Source of the DNA: Janibacter massiliensis
GTDB lineage: Bacteria; Actinomycetota; Actinomycetes; Actinomycetales; Dermatophilaceae
Direction of reading: 5' to 3'
Length of the DNA: 52,188 nucleotides
Assembly (NCBI RefSeq): GCF_900289115.1
Contig: NZ_LT985196.1
Span: 449,575-501,762 of the forward strand
In this document: piece by piece, positions 17,202-24,930 of the stretch
How the letters are laid out: every line of letters begins with the position of its first letter
How positions within the stretch are numbered: position 1 is the first letter of the stretch
Position numbers and translations under genes: made by a program
The notes under the pieces: generated by a model
The model's database searches: none
What the model was told of the DNA's origin: nothing
The model's input: only the letters and a program-made list of their open reading frames with translations

Positions 17202-18482
17202 TCATTTCAGCTGCGCGCTGCTGTAGCCGAGCAGGCGCCGGGCGACGACGAGCAGCTGGATCTGCTGGGTGCCCTCGAAGATGTCGAGGATCTTGCTGTC
17301 CCGAGCCCACTTCTCGAGCAGCTCGGTCTCGGCGTAGCCGGTCGCGCCGCACAGCTCGACGCAGCCGAGGGCGACGTCGACGCACGTGCGACCCGCCTTG
17401 GCCTTGGCCATCGAGGCCTCCATCGAGTTCGGCCGGCCGTTGTCGGCCATCCACGCCGCGCGCAGCGTGAGCAGGTACGCCGACTCGTAGTCGGCCTCCA
17501 TCTGGATCAGCCGGGCGGCCGCGGCCGACTGGGTCGTGGCCGGCGCGTCGTGGTCGACCTCGACGCCCTGCTCGGCGAGGAGCTTCGTCGTCGTGTCGAG
17601 GCACGCGCGGGTCAGGCCGAGGGCCATCGACGCCACGAGCGGGCGCGTGTTGTCGAAGGTCTGCATCGCGCCGCCGAAGCCGCCCTCGATCTTGATCTCC
17701 GGGTCACCGAGGAGGTCCTGCGCCGGCACCCGGCAGTCCTCGAGGACGAAGGCCGCGGTGTCGGAGGCCCGGATGCCGAGCTTGTGCTCGAGCCGGACGA
17801 GCTTCAGGCCGGGGTTCGTCCGCTCGACGACGAACGACTTGATCGCCTGCTTGCCCAGGCTGCGGTCGAGCGTCGCCCACACGACGACGAGCTCGGCCCG
17901 CTCGCCAGCCGTGACGTAGATCTTCTCGCCGTTGAGGACGTACTCGTCGCCGTCCCTGACGGCCGTCGTCCGGATGGCCCCCGAGTCGGAGCCGACCTCC
18001 GGCTCGGTGATGGCCATCGCGGCCCAGCGGTTGCCGTAGCGCGCCTTCTGCTCGTCGTTGGCGACGGCCGCGATGGCCGCGTTTCCCAGCCCCTGGCGCG
18101 GGATCGACAGCGTGAGGCCGACGTCGCCGCGGCAGGTCTCCATGATGGACAGCGCCGAGGAGAGGTTCGCGCCGTTGCGGTTCTCCTTCGAGCCCTTCTT
18201 CTTGTTGCGGCCCGAGCCGACGGCCCCGACCTCGGCCTCCTTCTGGCCGGCGTCAGCGCTCGGCTCGTCGGCGCTACGGGTCGAGCCGGAGGCGCCCGCG
18301 CCCTGGCCGGCGCCGGAGTCGCTCAGGCCGTCGATGACGGCGCTGACGAGGTCGAGCTCGGCCGGGTACTCGTGCTCGGCGCGGTCGTACTTGCGCGAGA
18401 TCGGCCAGAACACCTCCTCGGCCATGCCACGGGCCTGCTCGACGAGGGGACGGAACTTCTTCGGGACCTCGAGGTCGATCAT
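17202..18482 (-). CDS. Acyl-CoA dehydrogenase A, with a low-complexity insert
   Basis: A 426-aa flavoprotein for the first oxidation step of fatty acyl-CoA breakdown. The core shows AMAITEPEVGSDSGAIRTTA, LNGEKIYVTAGERAELV and the C-terminal DIFEGTQQI, where Glu (about residue 404) is the expected catalytic base. Residues about 60-105 are a Ser/Gly/Ala/Lys-rich low-complexity insert (from DSGAGQGAG to KKKGSKENRNGANL) inside the N-terminal helical domain. ATG 18482 has AAGGAG 7 nt upstream. It lies 40 nt after the second dehydrogenase gene, so the two form an operon and probably one enzyme complex. Confidence 0.92.
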   Translation of the reverse strand: MIDLEVPKKFRPLVEQARGMAEEVFWPISRKYDRAEHEYPAELDLVSAVIDGLSDSGAGQGAGASGSTRSADEPSADAGQKEAEVGAVGSGRNKKKGSKENRNGANLSSALSIMETCRGDVGLTLSIPRQGLGNAAIAAVANDEQKARYGNRWAAMAITEPEVGSDSGAIRTTAVRDGDEYVLNGEKIYVTAGERAELVVVWATLDRSLGKQAIKSFVVERTNPGLKLVRLEHKLGIRASDTAAFVLEDCRVPAQDLLGDPEIKIEGGFGGAMQTFDNTRPLVASMALGLTRACLDTTTKLLAEQGVEVDHDAPATTQSAAAARLIQMEADYESAYLLTLRAAWMADNGRPNSMEASMAKAKAGRTCVDVALGCVELCGATGYAETELLEKWARDSKILDIFEGTQQIQLLVVARRLLGYSSAQLK

Positions 18483-18522
18483 CGTGTCTCCTTCGGGAAG
18501 GTCTGGGGTGGGTGGGAGCGCC

Positions 18523-19845
18523 TCAGACGAGGACGACACCCTCGAGGACACCGGCGGCCCGCAGGTCGCGGTACCACCGCTCGTTGTCGTACTCCTTGAC
18601 GAAGCCGTGGCCGCCGAGCATCTGCACGGCGTTCGACCCGATCTGGGCGCCGTGCGAGGCGGCGAGGGCCCGGGCCGAGGCGATCGCCGCCGCGGCGTCC
18701 TCGCCCCGGTCGAGCCGGCTCGCTGCCTTCCACGTCGTCAGGCGGAGGCCGTCGAGCTCGATGCCGATGTTGCTGATCGTGAACGCGACCGCCTGACGCT
18801 GGCCGATCGGCTCGCCGAAGGCGGTGCGCTCCTTGACGTACGGGATGAGCTGGTCGAGGACCGCCTGGCCGGTGCCGACCGCGAGCGCGGCCCACGCGAG
18901 GCGGGCGCGGCGGACGGCGTCCCGGTGGTCGTCGGCGCTGCCGAGGAGGTTGGTCTTCGGCACGCGGACCCCGTCCAGGTGCAGGCGCTTGGTGTTCGCC
19001 GCTCGCAGGCCCATCGCCGGGTCGTCCTCGGTGGTCAGGCCCTCGGCCCCGGGCTCGACGACGACCATCCGGGCGACGCCGTCGACCATCGCGGAGACGA
19101 CGAACAGCTCGGCGGTGTCGGCGGCCGGGACGAGCGCCTTGACCCCGTGCAGGACGAGGTCGGAGCCCTCGGTGGTGGCGACCGTCCGGAGCTCGGAGGG
19201 GTCGAAGAGCGGCTGCGGCTCCTGGAAGGCGAGCGCGGCCGCCGGCGGGTTGTCACCGGTGAACGCGGGCAGGTAGGTCGCCTGCTGGTCGGCGTCGCCG
19301 TAGCTCGCGATCGCGGTGGCAACGGCAGCCGGGGCCATGAGGCCGACGGCGATGCCCATGTCGCCGCGCGCGAGCTCCTCGAGGACGAGGGCGGCGGTGA
19401 CGGCGGATCGCTCCTCGGCGATGCCCTCGAGCGAGGCGGGGACGCCGACGAGGCCCAGGCCCATCTCGGTCGCGGCGGCGCGCACGTCGTCGGGGACGGA
19501 GCGGTTCGCGTCGGACTCGGCGGCGATCGGTCGGATCATCTCGTCCGCGAGGTCCTTGGCGACCTGCTTGATCGTCGCCTGGTCCTCGTCGGGGGTGAGG
19601 TCGAACATCTGCTTCGGCGGGCGGGCGGCGGCGCGCTCCGGGTCGCCCGAGCCCTTCTTCTTCGCGAAGGCCCGACCGGCGGCGGTCTGGGCCTTGAAGC
19701 CGCTGACGGCACCGCGATACAGCAGACGCTCGACCTTCTTGCGCCGTTCGGGGTCCTGCAGGGCCGGCAGGCCACCGGCCTTGGCGATGAGCTTGAGACC
19801 GAGACGCTGGCCGCGCTCGGCGAGCGACGACGGGGTGGAGGCCAT
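18523..19845 (-). CDS. Acyl-CoA dehydrogenase B
   Basis: A 440-aa acyl-CoA dehydrogenase with an N-terminal extension of about 85 residues (basic, KKKGSGDPERAAARPPKQM) before the dehydrogenase fold. The fold shows MGIAVGLMAPAAVATAI, LVLHGVKALVPAADTAELF, AFGEPIGQRQAVAF and the C-terminal VQMLGGHGFVKEYDNERWYR. Its C-terminus keeps GVLEG but lacks the FEGT pattern of its neighbour, so the two subunits may form a hetero-oligomer with unequal active sites, as known for some actinobacterial FadE pairs; that is an inference. ATG 19845 follows AAGGGA. A candidate operator lies about 70 nt upstream. Confidence 0.9.
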   Translation of the reverse strand: MASTPSSLAERGQRLGLKLIAKAGGLPALQDPERRKKVERLLYRGAVSGFKAQTAAGRAFAKKKGSGDPERAAARPPKQMFDLTPDEDQATIKQVAKDLADEMIRPIAAESDANRSVPDDVRAAATEMGLGLVGVPASLEGIAEERSAVTAALVLEELARGDMGIAVGLMAPAAVATAIASYGDADQQATYLPAFTGDNPPAAALAFQEPQPLFDPSELRTVATTEGSDLVLHGVKALVPAADTAELFVVSAMVDGVARMVVVEPGAEGLTTEDDPAMGLRAANTKRLHLDGVRVPKTNLLGSADDHRDAVRRARLAWAALAVGTGQAVLDQLIPYVKERTAFGEPIGQRQAVAFTISNIGIELDGLRLTTWKAASRLDRGEDAAAAIASARALAASHGAQIGSNAVQMLGGHGFVKEYDNERWYRDLRAAGVLEGVVLV

Positions 19846-19912
19846 CGGGTTCCCTTCGTGGTCCGGATGCCCCGGGTCGACCGGGGAAGAATGTGCGGTA
19901 CGCACGGTATCC

Positions 19913-19933
19913 GTTACACCGAGTATCGGTAAC
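19913..19933 (-). promoter_or_regulatory. Candidate TetR-type operator of the dehydrogenase operon
   Basis: GTTAC and GTAAC enclose 11 nt that contain a second inverted pair ACCGA/TCGGT around TAC. On the minus strand it also reads as two near-direct copies of GTWACSGATAC 16 bp apart. TTAC...GTAA palindromes are typical of TetR-family operators in actinobacterial fatty-acid operons. No such regulator gene is in the window. Confidence 0.45.
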
Positions 19934-20078
19934 CCCCACGGGAGTGACCCGCGTCACGTCCACCGGACCGAGGACTCCGCACCGCGGCTCCGCGCGCTAC
20001 TCTTCGGCAACCATCCGGCAGCGCAGCCCACGGGCATCGGTCCGGCGCGCCCGTCTGTCGCACCACGAGGTGCATTCC

Positions 20079-20578
20079 ATGACCGACTCCGCCCTCATCA
20101 CCGTCGGGCTGCCGGTCGCGCTCGCGATCATCATGTTCGGCCGGGGCCTGTCCCTGACGGTCGACGACTTCCGCGGGGTCGCCCGCGCCCTCGCGCGGTC
20201 ATCGTCGCGCTGGCCCTGCAGATCCTCGTGCTGCCCCTCGCCTTCGGCGCGATCCTGGGCGAGCGGGACGACCTCGGCGAGTACGTCCGCCAGGCCGGCA
20301 TCGTCACGACGCTGTTCTGCCTCGCGAGCCTGACGATCGGCTACCTCGGCGCGAAGGCGCTCCGCCTGACCGAGCGCCAGGCGATCGCCAGCTCGATGGA
20401 GGTCGGCATCCACAACACGACCGTTGCCCTGACGATCGCGCTGAGCGTCCTGGCGAGCACGGAGGTCGCGATCCCCAGCGCGGTGTACTCGATCGTCATG
20501 TACATCGTCGCGGCGGCCTTCGGGATGCTCATCACCCGCCGCCGCCCCGATCGTGAGCTCGCCCAGCCCGCCGGCTGA
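20079..20578 (+). pseudogene. Bile acid:sodium symporter family protein, frameshifted and shortened
   Basis: ATG 20079 starts a normal N-terminus (MTDSALITVGLPVALAIIMF, then GLSLTVDDFRGVAR). Near 20195-20200 the reading frame changes. The second frame gives RAVIVALALQILVLPLAFG, then jumps to sequence normally near the C-terminal third: YVRQAGIVTTLFCLASLTIG, EVGIHNTTVALTIALS and YSIVMYIVAAAFGMLI. Family members have about 300 aa; only about 165 remain, so roughly the central 130 residues are deleted as well. The conserved ligand-binding middle helices are gone. It is either a decayed gene or an assembly deletion. Confidence 0.82.
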
Positions 20579-20617
20579 CGGCGCCCCCGCCCGCGCACGG
20601 CGCGCACCCCGCCGCCG

Positions 20618-20623
20618 TAGGTT
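20618..20623 (+). promoter_or_regulatory. -10 element of the 66-aa gene (leaderless)
   Basis: TAGGTT followed by exactly 6 nt and ATG 20630, the same layout as upp at 3632. Confidence 0.5.
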
Positions 20624-20629
20624 GGGGTC

Positions 20630-20830
20630 ATGGCGAAGACAATCCCCGCGGACACGACCGGCCTGTCGATCGGCTACCGGATCCTGTGGCGGATCCAGTA
20701 CACACTCCTGTCCTTCATGGGCCCGGCCGACCAGGGCGGGATGAACGACCCCCGCTTCCGCATGCGGGCCGAACGCACCCGGCGGGTCAACGCAGCCCGC
20801 GCGGCGAAGGGCCTGGACCCGCTCGACTGA
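20630..20830 (+). CDS. Small conserved protein of unknown function
   Basis: A 66-aa protein with a hydrophobic/aromatic middle (YRILWRIQYTLLSFMGPADQ) and a basic C-terminal half (RMRAERTRRVNAARAAKG). The middle may be amphipathic rather than a full membrane helix. I recognise the general pattern of short actinobacterial hypotheticals but no function. Support for reality: a TAGGTT -10 box exactly 6 nt before the ATG, normal codon use and a perfect 17-bp terminator hairpin right after the stop. It stands alone between the broken symporter gene and tRNA-Arg. Confidence 0.75.
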   Translation: MAKTIPADTTGLSIGYRILWRIQYTLLSFMGPADQGGMNDPRFRMRAERTRRVNAARAAKGLDPLD

Positions 20831-20843
20831 GGCCGAGCGCACA

Positions 20844-20884
20844 ACGACGAACGGCCCCGGTCATCACCGGGGCCGTTCGTCGTC
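20844..20884. terminator. Bidirectional hairpin terminator
   Basis: A perfect 17-bp stem (20844-20860 with 20868-20884) and a 7-nt loop. It lies between the 66-aa gene and the convergent tRNA-Arg gene. Confidence 0.8.
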
Positions 20885-20899
20885 TGTCTCAACTCAGAG

Positions 20900-20972
20900 C
20901 GCGCCCGTAGGGATTCGAACCCCAAACCTTCTGATCCGTAGTCAGATGCTCTATCCGTTGAGCTACGGGCGC
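20900..20972 (-). tRNA. tRNA-Arg (anticodon ACG)
   Basis: A 73-nt cloverleaf: acceptor GCGCCCG/CGGGCGC, anticodon stem TCTGA/TCAGA, loop CTACGGA with anticodon ACG, T-arm GGTTCGAATCC. CCA is not encoded. A34 is the target of the TadA deaminase whose gene is at 3095-3586; the inosine form reads CGU, CGC and CGA. Confidence 0.96.
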
Positions 20973-21132
20973 ATGCCGCTTGCACGGCGACGACCGATGC
21001 TACGCGATCGGCGCCGCTGACGCCAACCGGAAGGGCCGCCGGTGCGGCTGGCAGCGTTCACCTCGACTTCATCCGGTCGCCCGATGCCGTTCCTAGGGTG
21101 GCCAAGACCGCCCCCGAACCGACGGAGGACCC

Positions 21133-22410
21133 ATGACCCGCTCGACCCTCGCCGCACTCGGCGCCGCCGCGGCCCTCGCGCTGGCCCCGGCCATCGCCCA
21201 CGCCGGCCCCGCCGAGCACGGCTCGCAGAAGACCCACGGCCACCACAAGACCCACGGCACGCGCGGCCACGGGCACGCGGCCAAGGCGACCGACCTGCGC
21301 GTCGCGACGTACAACCTCTCGCTCAACCGCAACGCCCCCGGCCAGCTCGTCGCCGACCTGTCGACGCCCGACAACGCCCAGGCCAAGGCCGTCGCCGAGG
21401 TCATCCAGCGCACGAACCCCGACGTCGTCCTCCTCAACGAGTTCGACTTCGAGCAGGGCGGTCGGGCGGTCGACCTGTTCCGGACGAACTACCTCCAGCG
21501 GTCGCAGAACGGGGCGGGCCCGGTCCGGTACCCGTACGCGTTCGTCGCTCCGGTGAACACCGGTGTCCCGAGCGGCCACGACCTCAACAACGACGGCCGT
21601 GTCGGCGGCGGCGACGACGCCTTCGGCTTCGGGCTCTTCCCGGGCCAGTACGGGATGGTCGTCCTCTCCAAGTACCCGATCCGCACCAAGGACGCCCGCA
21701 CCTTCCAGCACTTCCGCTGGCAGGACATGCCGGGCGCGCTCCTGCCGGACGACCCGACCACCCCGCAGCCGGCCGACTGGTACTCCCGCGAGGAGCTCGC
21801 CGACCTGCCGCTGTCGAGCAAGTCGCACTGGGACGTCCCGGTGGTCGTCGGCCGCACGACGGTCCACGTCCTCGCCGCGCACCCCACGCCGCCCACCTTC
21901 GACGGCCCCGAGGACCGCAACGGTCGCCGCAACCACGACGAGATCCGCTTCTGGGCCGACTACGTCACCCCAGGCCAGGGCCGCTACATCTACGACGACG
22001 AGGGCGGCCGCGGCGGGCTCAACCCGGCGGAGCACTTCGTCATCGCCGGCGACTACAACGCCGACCCGCTCGACGGCGACAGCTACGACGGCGCGATCCA
22101 CCAGCTGCTCGACAACCGCCGCATCACCGACCCGCTGGCGGCCTCGGCCGGCGGCGCCGAGGCCGCACGTCTTCAGGGCGGCGCGAACCTCACCCACCGC
22201 GGCGACCCGCGGTACGACACCGCCGACTTCGCCGACGGCGCGCCGGGCAACCTGCGCGTCGACTACACCCTCGTCGACCGTCGCACCCGCGTGCGCGACG
22301 CCGGCGTCTTCTGGCCTGTCCAGGCCGACCCGCTGTCCCGACTGACCGGGGTCTTCCCCTTCCCGACGAGCGACCACCGCCTCGTCTGGGCGGACGTCAC
22401 CGTCCGCTGA
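21133..22410 (+). CDS. Secreted endonuclease/exonuclease/phosphatase-family protein
   Basis: A 425-aa exported protein. A Sec signal peptide covers residues 1-25 (cleavage expected after AHA), then a His/Lys/Gly-rich linker (about 28-50). The EEP fold follows: TYNLSLNRNAPGQ, the metal-binding Glu in LLNEFDFEQGG, HPTPPTFDGPEDRNGRRN, AGDYNADPLDGDSYDG and the final TSDHRLVWADV with the catalytic His. Such secreted EEP enzymes act on nucleic acid or phosphodiesters outside the cell; the substrate is unknown. ATG 21133 follows GACGGAGGA. It is monocistronic and ends before a strong terminator. Confidence 0.9.
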   Translation: MTRSTLAALGAAAALALAPAIAHAGPAEHGSQKTHGHHKTHGTRGHGHAAKATDLRVATYNLSLNRNAPGQLVADLSTPDNAQAKAVAEVIQRTNPDVVLLNEFDFEQGGRAVDLFRTNYLQRSQNGAGPVRYPYAFVAPVNTGVPSGHDLNNDGRVGGGDDAFGFGLFPGQYGMVVLSKYPIRTKDARTFQHFRWQDMPGALLPDDPTTPQPADWYSREELADLPLSSKSHWDVPVVVGRTTVHVLAAHPTPPTFDGPEDRNGRRNHDEIRFWADYVTPGQGRYIYDDEGGRGGLNPAEHFVIAGDYNADPLDGDSYDGAIHQLLDNRRITDPLAASAGGAEAARLQGGANLTHRGDPRYDTADFADGAPGNLRVDYTLVDRRTRVRDAGVFWPVQADPLSRLTGVFPFPTSDHRLVWADVTVR

Positions 22411-22462
22411 CGCCGTCCGCCGCACGGCACCTGAGCGCTCCACGGAGCGTTCGCCGCTGCCG

Positions 22463-22500
22463 TGGCCGGACGCCGCGTTCTTGGCCGCGGCGTCCGGCCA
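22463..22500. terminator. Hairpin terminator
   Basis: A perfect 15-bp stem (22463-22477 with 22486-22500) with an 8-nt loop, about 50 nt after the EEP-family gene. Confidence 0.7.
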
Positions 22501-22756
22501 CCGGCGCAGCGTGCACCCCGTAGAGGTGGGGCGTCGGGCGTCGACGCGCGACGCCGGCTAGGCCCACCCCTGTGCCCCACGTCACCGAACCCGGCCCGAC
22601 CCCGGTTCGACCCGGGCCGGGGAACGGAATAGGCTCTACCTAGCCCGGTACTGCGGCGTGTCGGGGGGCCTCGCCCCGGGACACACGCAACCGGCCGACC
22701 ACTGGGTGCAACTCCATGGGGCCCATCACCCGGCCCCGCGAAAGGGATCAAGGGTC
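22501..22756 (+). other. Long leader/promoter region of pckG
   Basis: No credible gene lies between the terminator and pckG. The region holds a GC-rich inverted repeat near 22596-22620 and a possible -10 (TAGGCT near 22630), which would give a leader of about 120 nt. The last part carries AAAGGG and AAGGGTC near 22741-22755, serving as the ribosome binding site. The long leader suggests post-transcriptional or carbon-source control, but no known riboswitch is recognised. Confidence 0.35.
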
Positions 22757-24604
22757 ATGAGCACGGACACGGCTGGAACGAGCACCGAGCAGGGCGGGAC
22801 GACGCACGCCGAGCTCGCATCGTGGGTCAAGGAGGTCGCCGAGCTCACGCAGCCCGACAGCATCCACTGGGTCACCGGCAGCGCCGAGGAGATCGAGTCC
22901 CTCAACCAGGCGCTCGTCGCCAGCGGCACCTTCGTCAAGCTCGACGAGGAGAAGAAGCCGAACAGCTACTGGGCCGCCTCGCAGCCGAGCGACGTCGCAC
23001 GCGTCGAGGACAAGACCTTCATCTGCTCCGAGACGGAGGAGGGCGCGGGCTTCACGAACAACTGGAAGGCCCCCGCCGAGATGAAGGGGATCATGACCGA
23101 CCTCTACCGGGGGTGCATGAAGGGGCGGACGATGTACGTCATCCCCTTCGTCATGGGCCACCTCGAGGCGGACGAGCCGATGTTCGGCGTCGAGATCACC
23201 GACTCCGCCTACGTCGTCGTCTCCATGAACATCATGGCCCGCATCGGCACCACGGTCCTCGACAAGATGGAGGAGACGAACGCCCGCTTCGTCAAGGGCC
23301 TGCACTCCGTCGGCGCCCCCCTCGCCGAGGGCGAGCAGGACGTCCCGTGGCCGTGCAACGACACGAAGTACATCGCCCACTTCCCCGAGACGCTCGAGAT
23401 CTGGAGCTACGGCTCCGGCTACGGCGGCAACGCCCTGCTGGGCAAGAAGTGCTACGCGCTGCGCATCGCCTCGGCCATGGCCCAGAAGGAGGGCTGGATG
23501 GCCGAGCACATGCTCATCCTCAAGCTCACCTCGCCGGCGGGGAAGGACCACTACATCGCCGGCGCCTTCCCGAGCGCCTGCGGCAAGACCAACCTCGCGA
23601 TGATCGAGCCGAGCCTGGAGGGCTGGAAGGCCGAGATGGTCGGCGACGACATCGCGTGGATGCGCTTCGGGAAGGACGGCCGCCTCTACGCCGTCAACCC
23701 CGAGTTCGGCCTCTTCGGCGTCGCCCCGGGCACGGGTGAGACGACGAACCCGAACGCCATGCGGACCGTCGAGAAGGGCAACTCGATCTTCACCAACGTC
23801 GCCCGCACCGACGACGGCGACGTGTGGTGGGAGGGCATGACGCCCGAGAAGCCCGAGCACCTCACCGACTGGAAGGGCAACGACTGGACGCCCGAGAGCG
23901 ACCAGCTCTCGAGCCACCCCAACAGCCGCTTCTGCACGCCGGCCAAGCAGTGCCCGATGATGGCCGCCGAGTACGACGAGCCCAACGGCGTCCCGATCGA
24001 CGCGATCCTCTTCGGCGGCCGCCGCAAGACGACCGTCCCGCTCGTCTACGAGTCGCGCGACTGGAACCACGGCGTCTTCATCGGTGCGACCCTCTCCTCG
24101 GAGACGACCGCCGCGGCCACCGGCGCGGTCGGTGTCGTCCGCCGCGACCCGATGGCGATGCTGCCGTTCATCGGCTACAACGCCGGTGACTACGTCAGCC
24201 ACTGGGTGGAGCTCGGCAAGACCCACGACGAGTCGAAGCTGCCGAAGATCTACCAGGTCAACTGGTTCCGCAAGGACGAGGAGGACGGCTCGTTCCTGTG
24301 GCCGGGCTTCGGCGACAACGCCCGCGTCCTCAAGTGGGTCGTCGACCGCCTCGAGGGCACGGTCGAGGCGCAGGAGACCCCGGTCGGTCTCGTCCCGAAC
24401 CCGGCCGACATCGACACCACGGGCCTGGACATGACGCAGGAGCAGGTCGCCAAGGCGCTCGCGGTCAAGGTCGAGGACTGGGAGAAGGAGCTGCCGCTCA
24501 TCGAGGAGTGGTTCGCCAAGTTCGGCGACAAGCTGCCCGAGGAGCTCAAGGCCCAGCTCGAGACGCTGCAGAAGAACATCGAATCCGTGAAGGCCACCGT
24601 CTGA
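22757..24604 (+). CDS. pckG: Phosphoenolpyruvate carboxykinase (GTP)
   Basis: A 615-aa enzyme that converts oxaloacetate and GTP to PEP, CO2 and GDP at the entry to gluconeogenesis. It has the GTP-type signatures: [19 protein letters not shown], the P-loop region [17 protein letters not shown] with the hyper-reactive Cys, the metal site [11 protein letters not shown] and the [13 protein letters not shown] loop, and [14 protein letters not shown]. The length is the usual 600-620 aa. ATG 22757 is preceded by AAGGGTC. It is monocistronic with a terminator after it. Confidence 0.97.
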   Translation: MSTDTAGTSTEQGGTTHAELASWVKEVAELTQPDSIHWVTGSAEEIESLNQALVASGTFVKLDEEKKPNSYWAASQPSDVARVEDKTFICSETEEGAGFTNNWKAPAEMKGIMTDLYRGCMKGRTMYVIPFVMGHLEADEPMFGVEITDSAYVVVSMNIMARIGTTVLDKMEETNARFVKGLHSVGAPLAEGEQDVPWPCNDTKYIAHFPETLEIWSYGSGYGGNALLGKKCYALRIASAMAQKEGWMAEHMLILKLTSPAGKDHYIAGAFPSACGKTNLAMIEPSLEGWKAEMVGDDIAWMRFGKDGRLYAVNPEFGLFGVAPGTGETTNPNAMRTVEKGNSIFTNVARTDDGDVWWEGMTPEKPEHLTDWKGNDWTPESDQLSSHPNSRFCTPAKQCPMMAAEYDEPNGVPIDAILFGGRRKTTVPLVYESRDWNHGVFIGATLSSETTAAATGAVGVVRRDPMAMLPFIGYNAGDYVSHWVELGKTHDESKLPKIYQVNWFRKDEEDGSFLWPGFGDNARVLKWVVDRLEGTVEAQETPVGLVPNPADIDTTGLDMTQEQVAKALAVKVEDWEKELPLIEEWFAKFGDKLPEELKAQLETLQKNIESVKATV

Positions 24605-24632
24605 CCGGACGACGTCGGGCCCCGTGCCCGTG

Positions 24633-24676
24633 ACGAGCGGCCCGCCGCCCCCGACCGGGGGTGGCGGGCCGCTCGT
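24633..24676 (+). terminator. Hairpin terminator of pckG
   Basis: Stem 24633-24646 with 24663-24676 (14 bp), extended inside by CCCCC/GGGGG. It lies 29 nt after the pckG stop. Confidence 0.75.
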
Positions 24677-24753
24677 CGTTCGCGGCGCCGGTTGCGGAGG
24701 ACGGGGGCGTCCCTGAGAGGGTGGTCGAACCACCCCCGACGAAGGAGAACGCC

Positions 24754-24903
24754 GTGAGCATGCCGTTCGACGCCAACGAGGCCATCGACTCGACCGACGA
24801 CAACACCGGGGAGCGCGAGCAGCACAACCCGGACACCCAGGCGACGGTCGACGACGCGAACGTGCCCCACCCCGCGGGTGAGGGCGACGCCGACCAGGCC
24901 TGA
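24754..24903 (+). CDS. Small acidic protein of unknown function
   Basis: A 49-aa, strongly acidic, hydrophilic peptide (many Asp/Glu, one Phe, no Cys or Trp) containing DANEAIDSTDDNTGEREQHN. GTG 24754 is preferred over ATG 24760 because AAGGAGAA lies 4-5 nt before it. Codon use is normal. It is probably disordered and I know no function. It lies alone between the pckG terminator and the convergent gntK-methyltransferase gene. Confidence 0.6.
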   Translation: MSMPFDANEAIDSTDDNTGEREQHNPDTQATVDDANVPHPAGEGDADQA

Positions 24904-24930
24904 CCCAGGGTCCGGGCGCCGGGCCCGGTC

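Noticed and set aside
22411-22751. Minus-strand small protein in the pckG leader region
   Set aside because: Pro/Arg/Gly-rich translation, no ribosome site and overlap with a perfect terminator hairpin.
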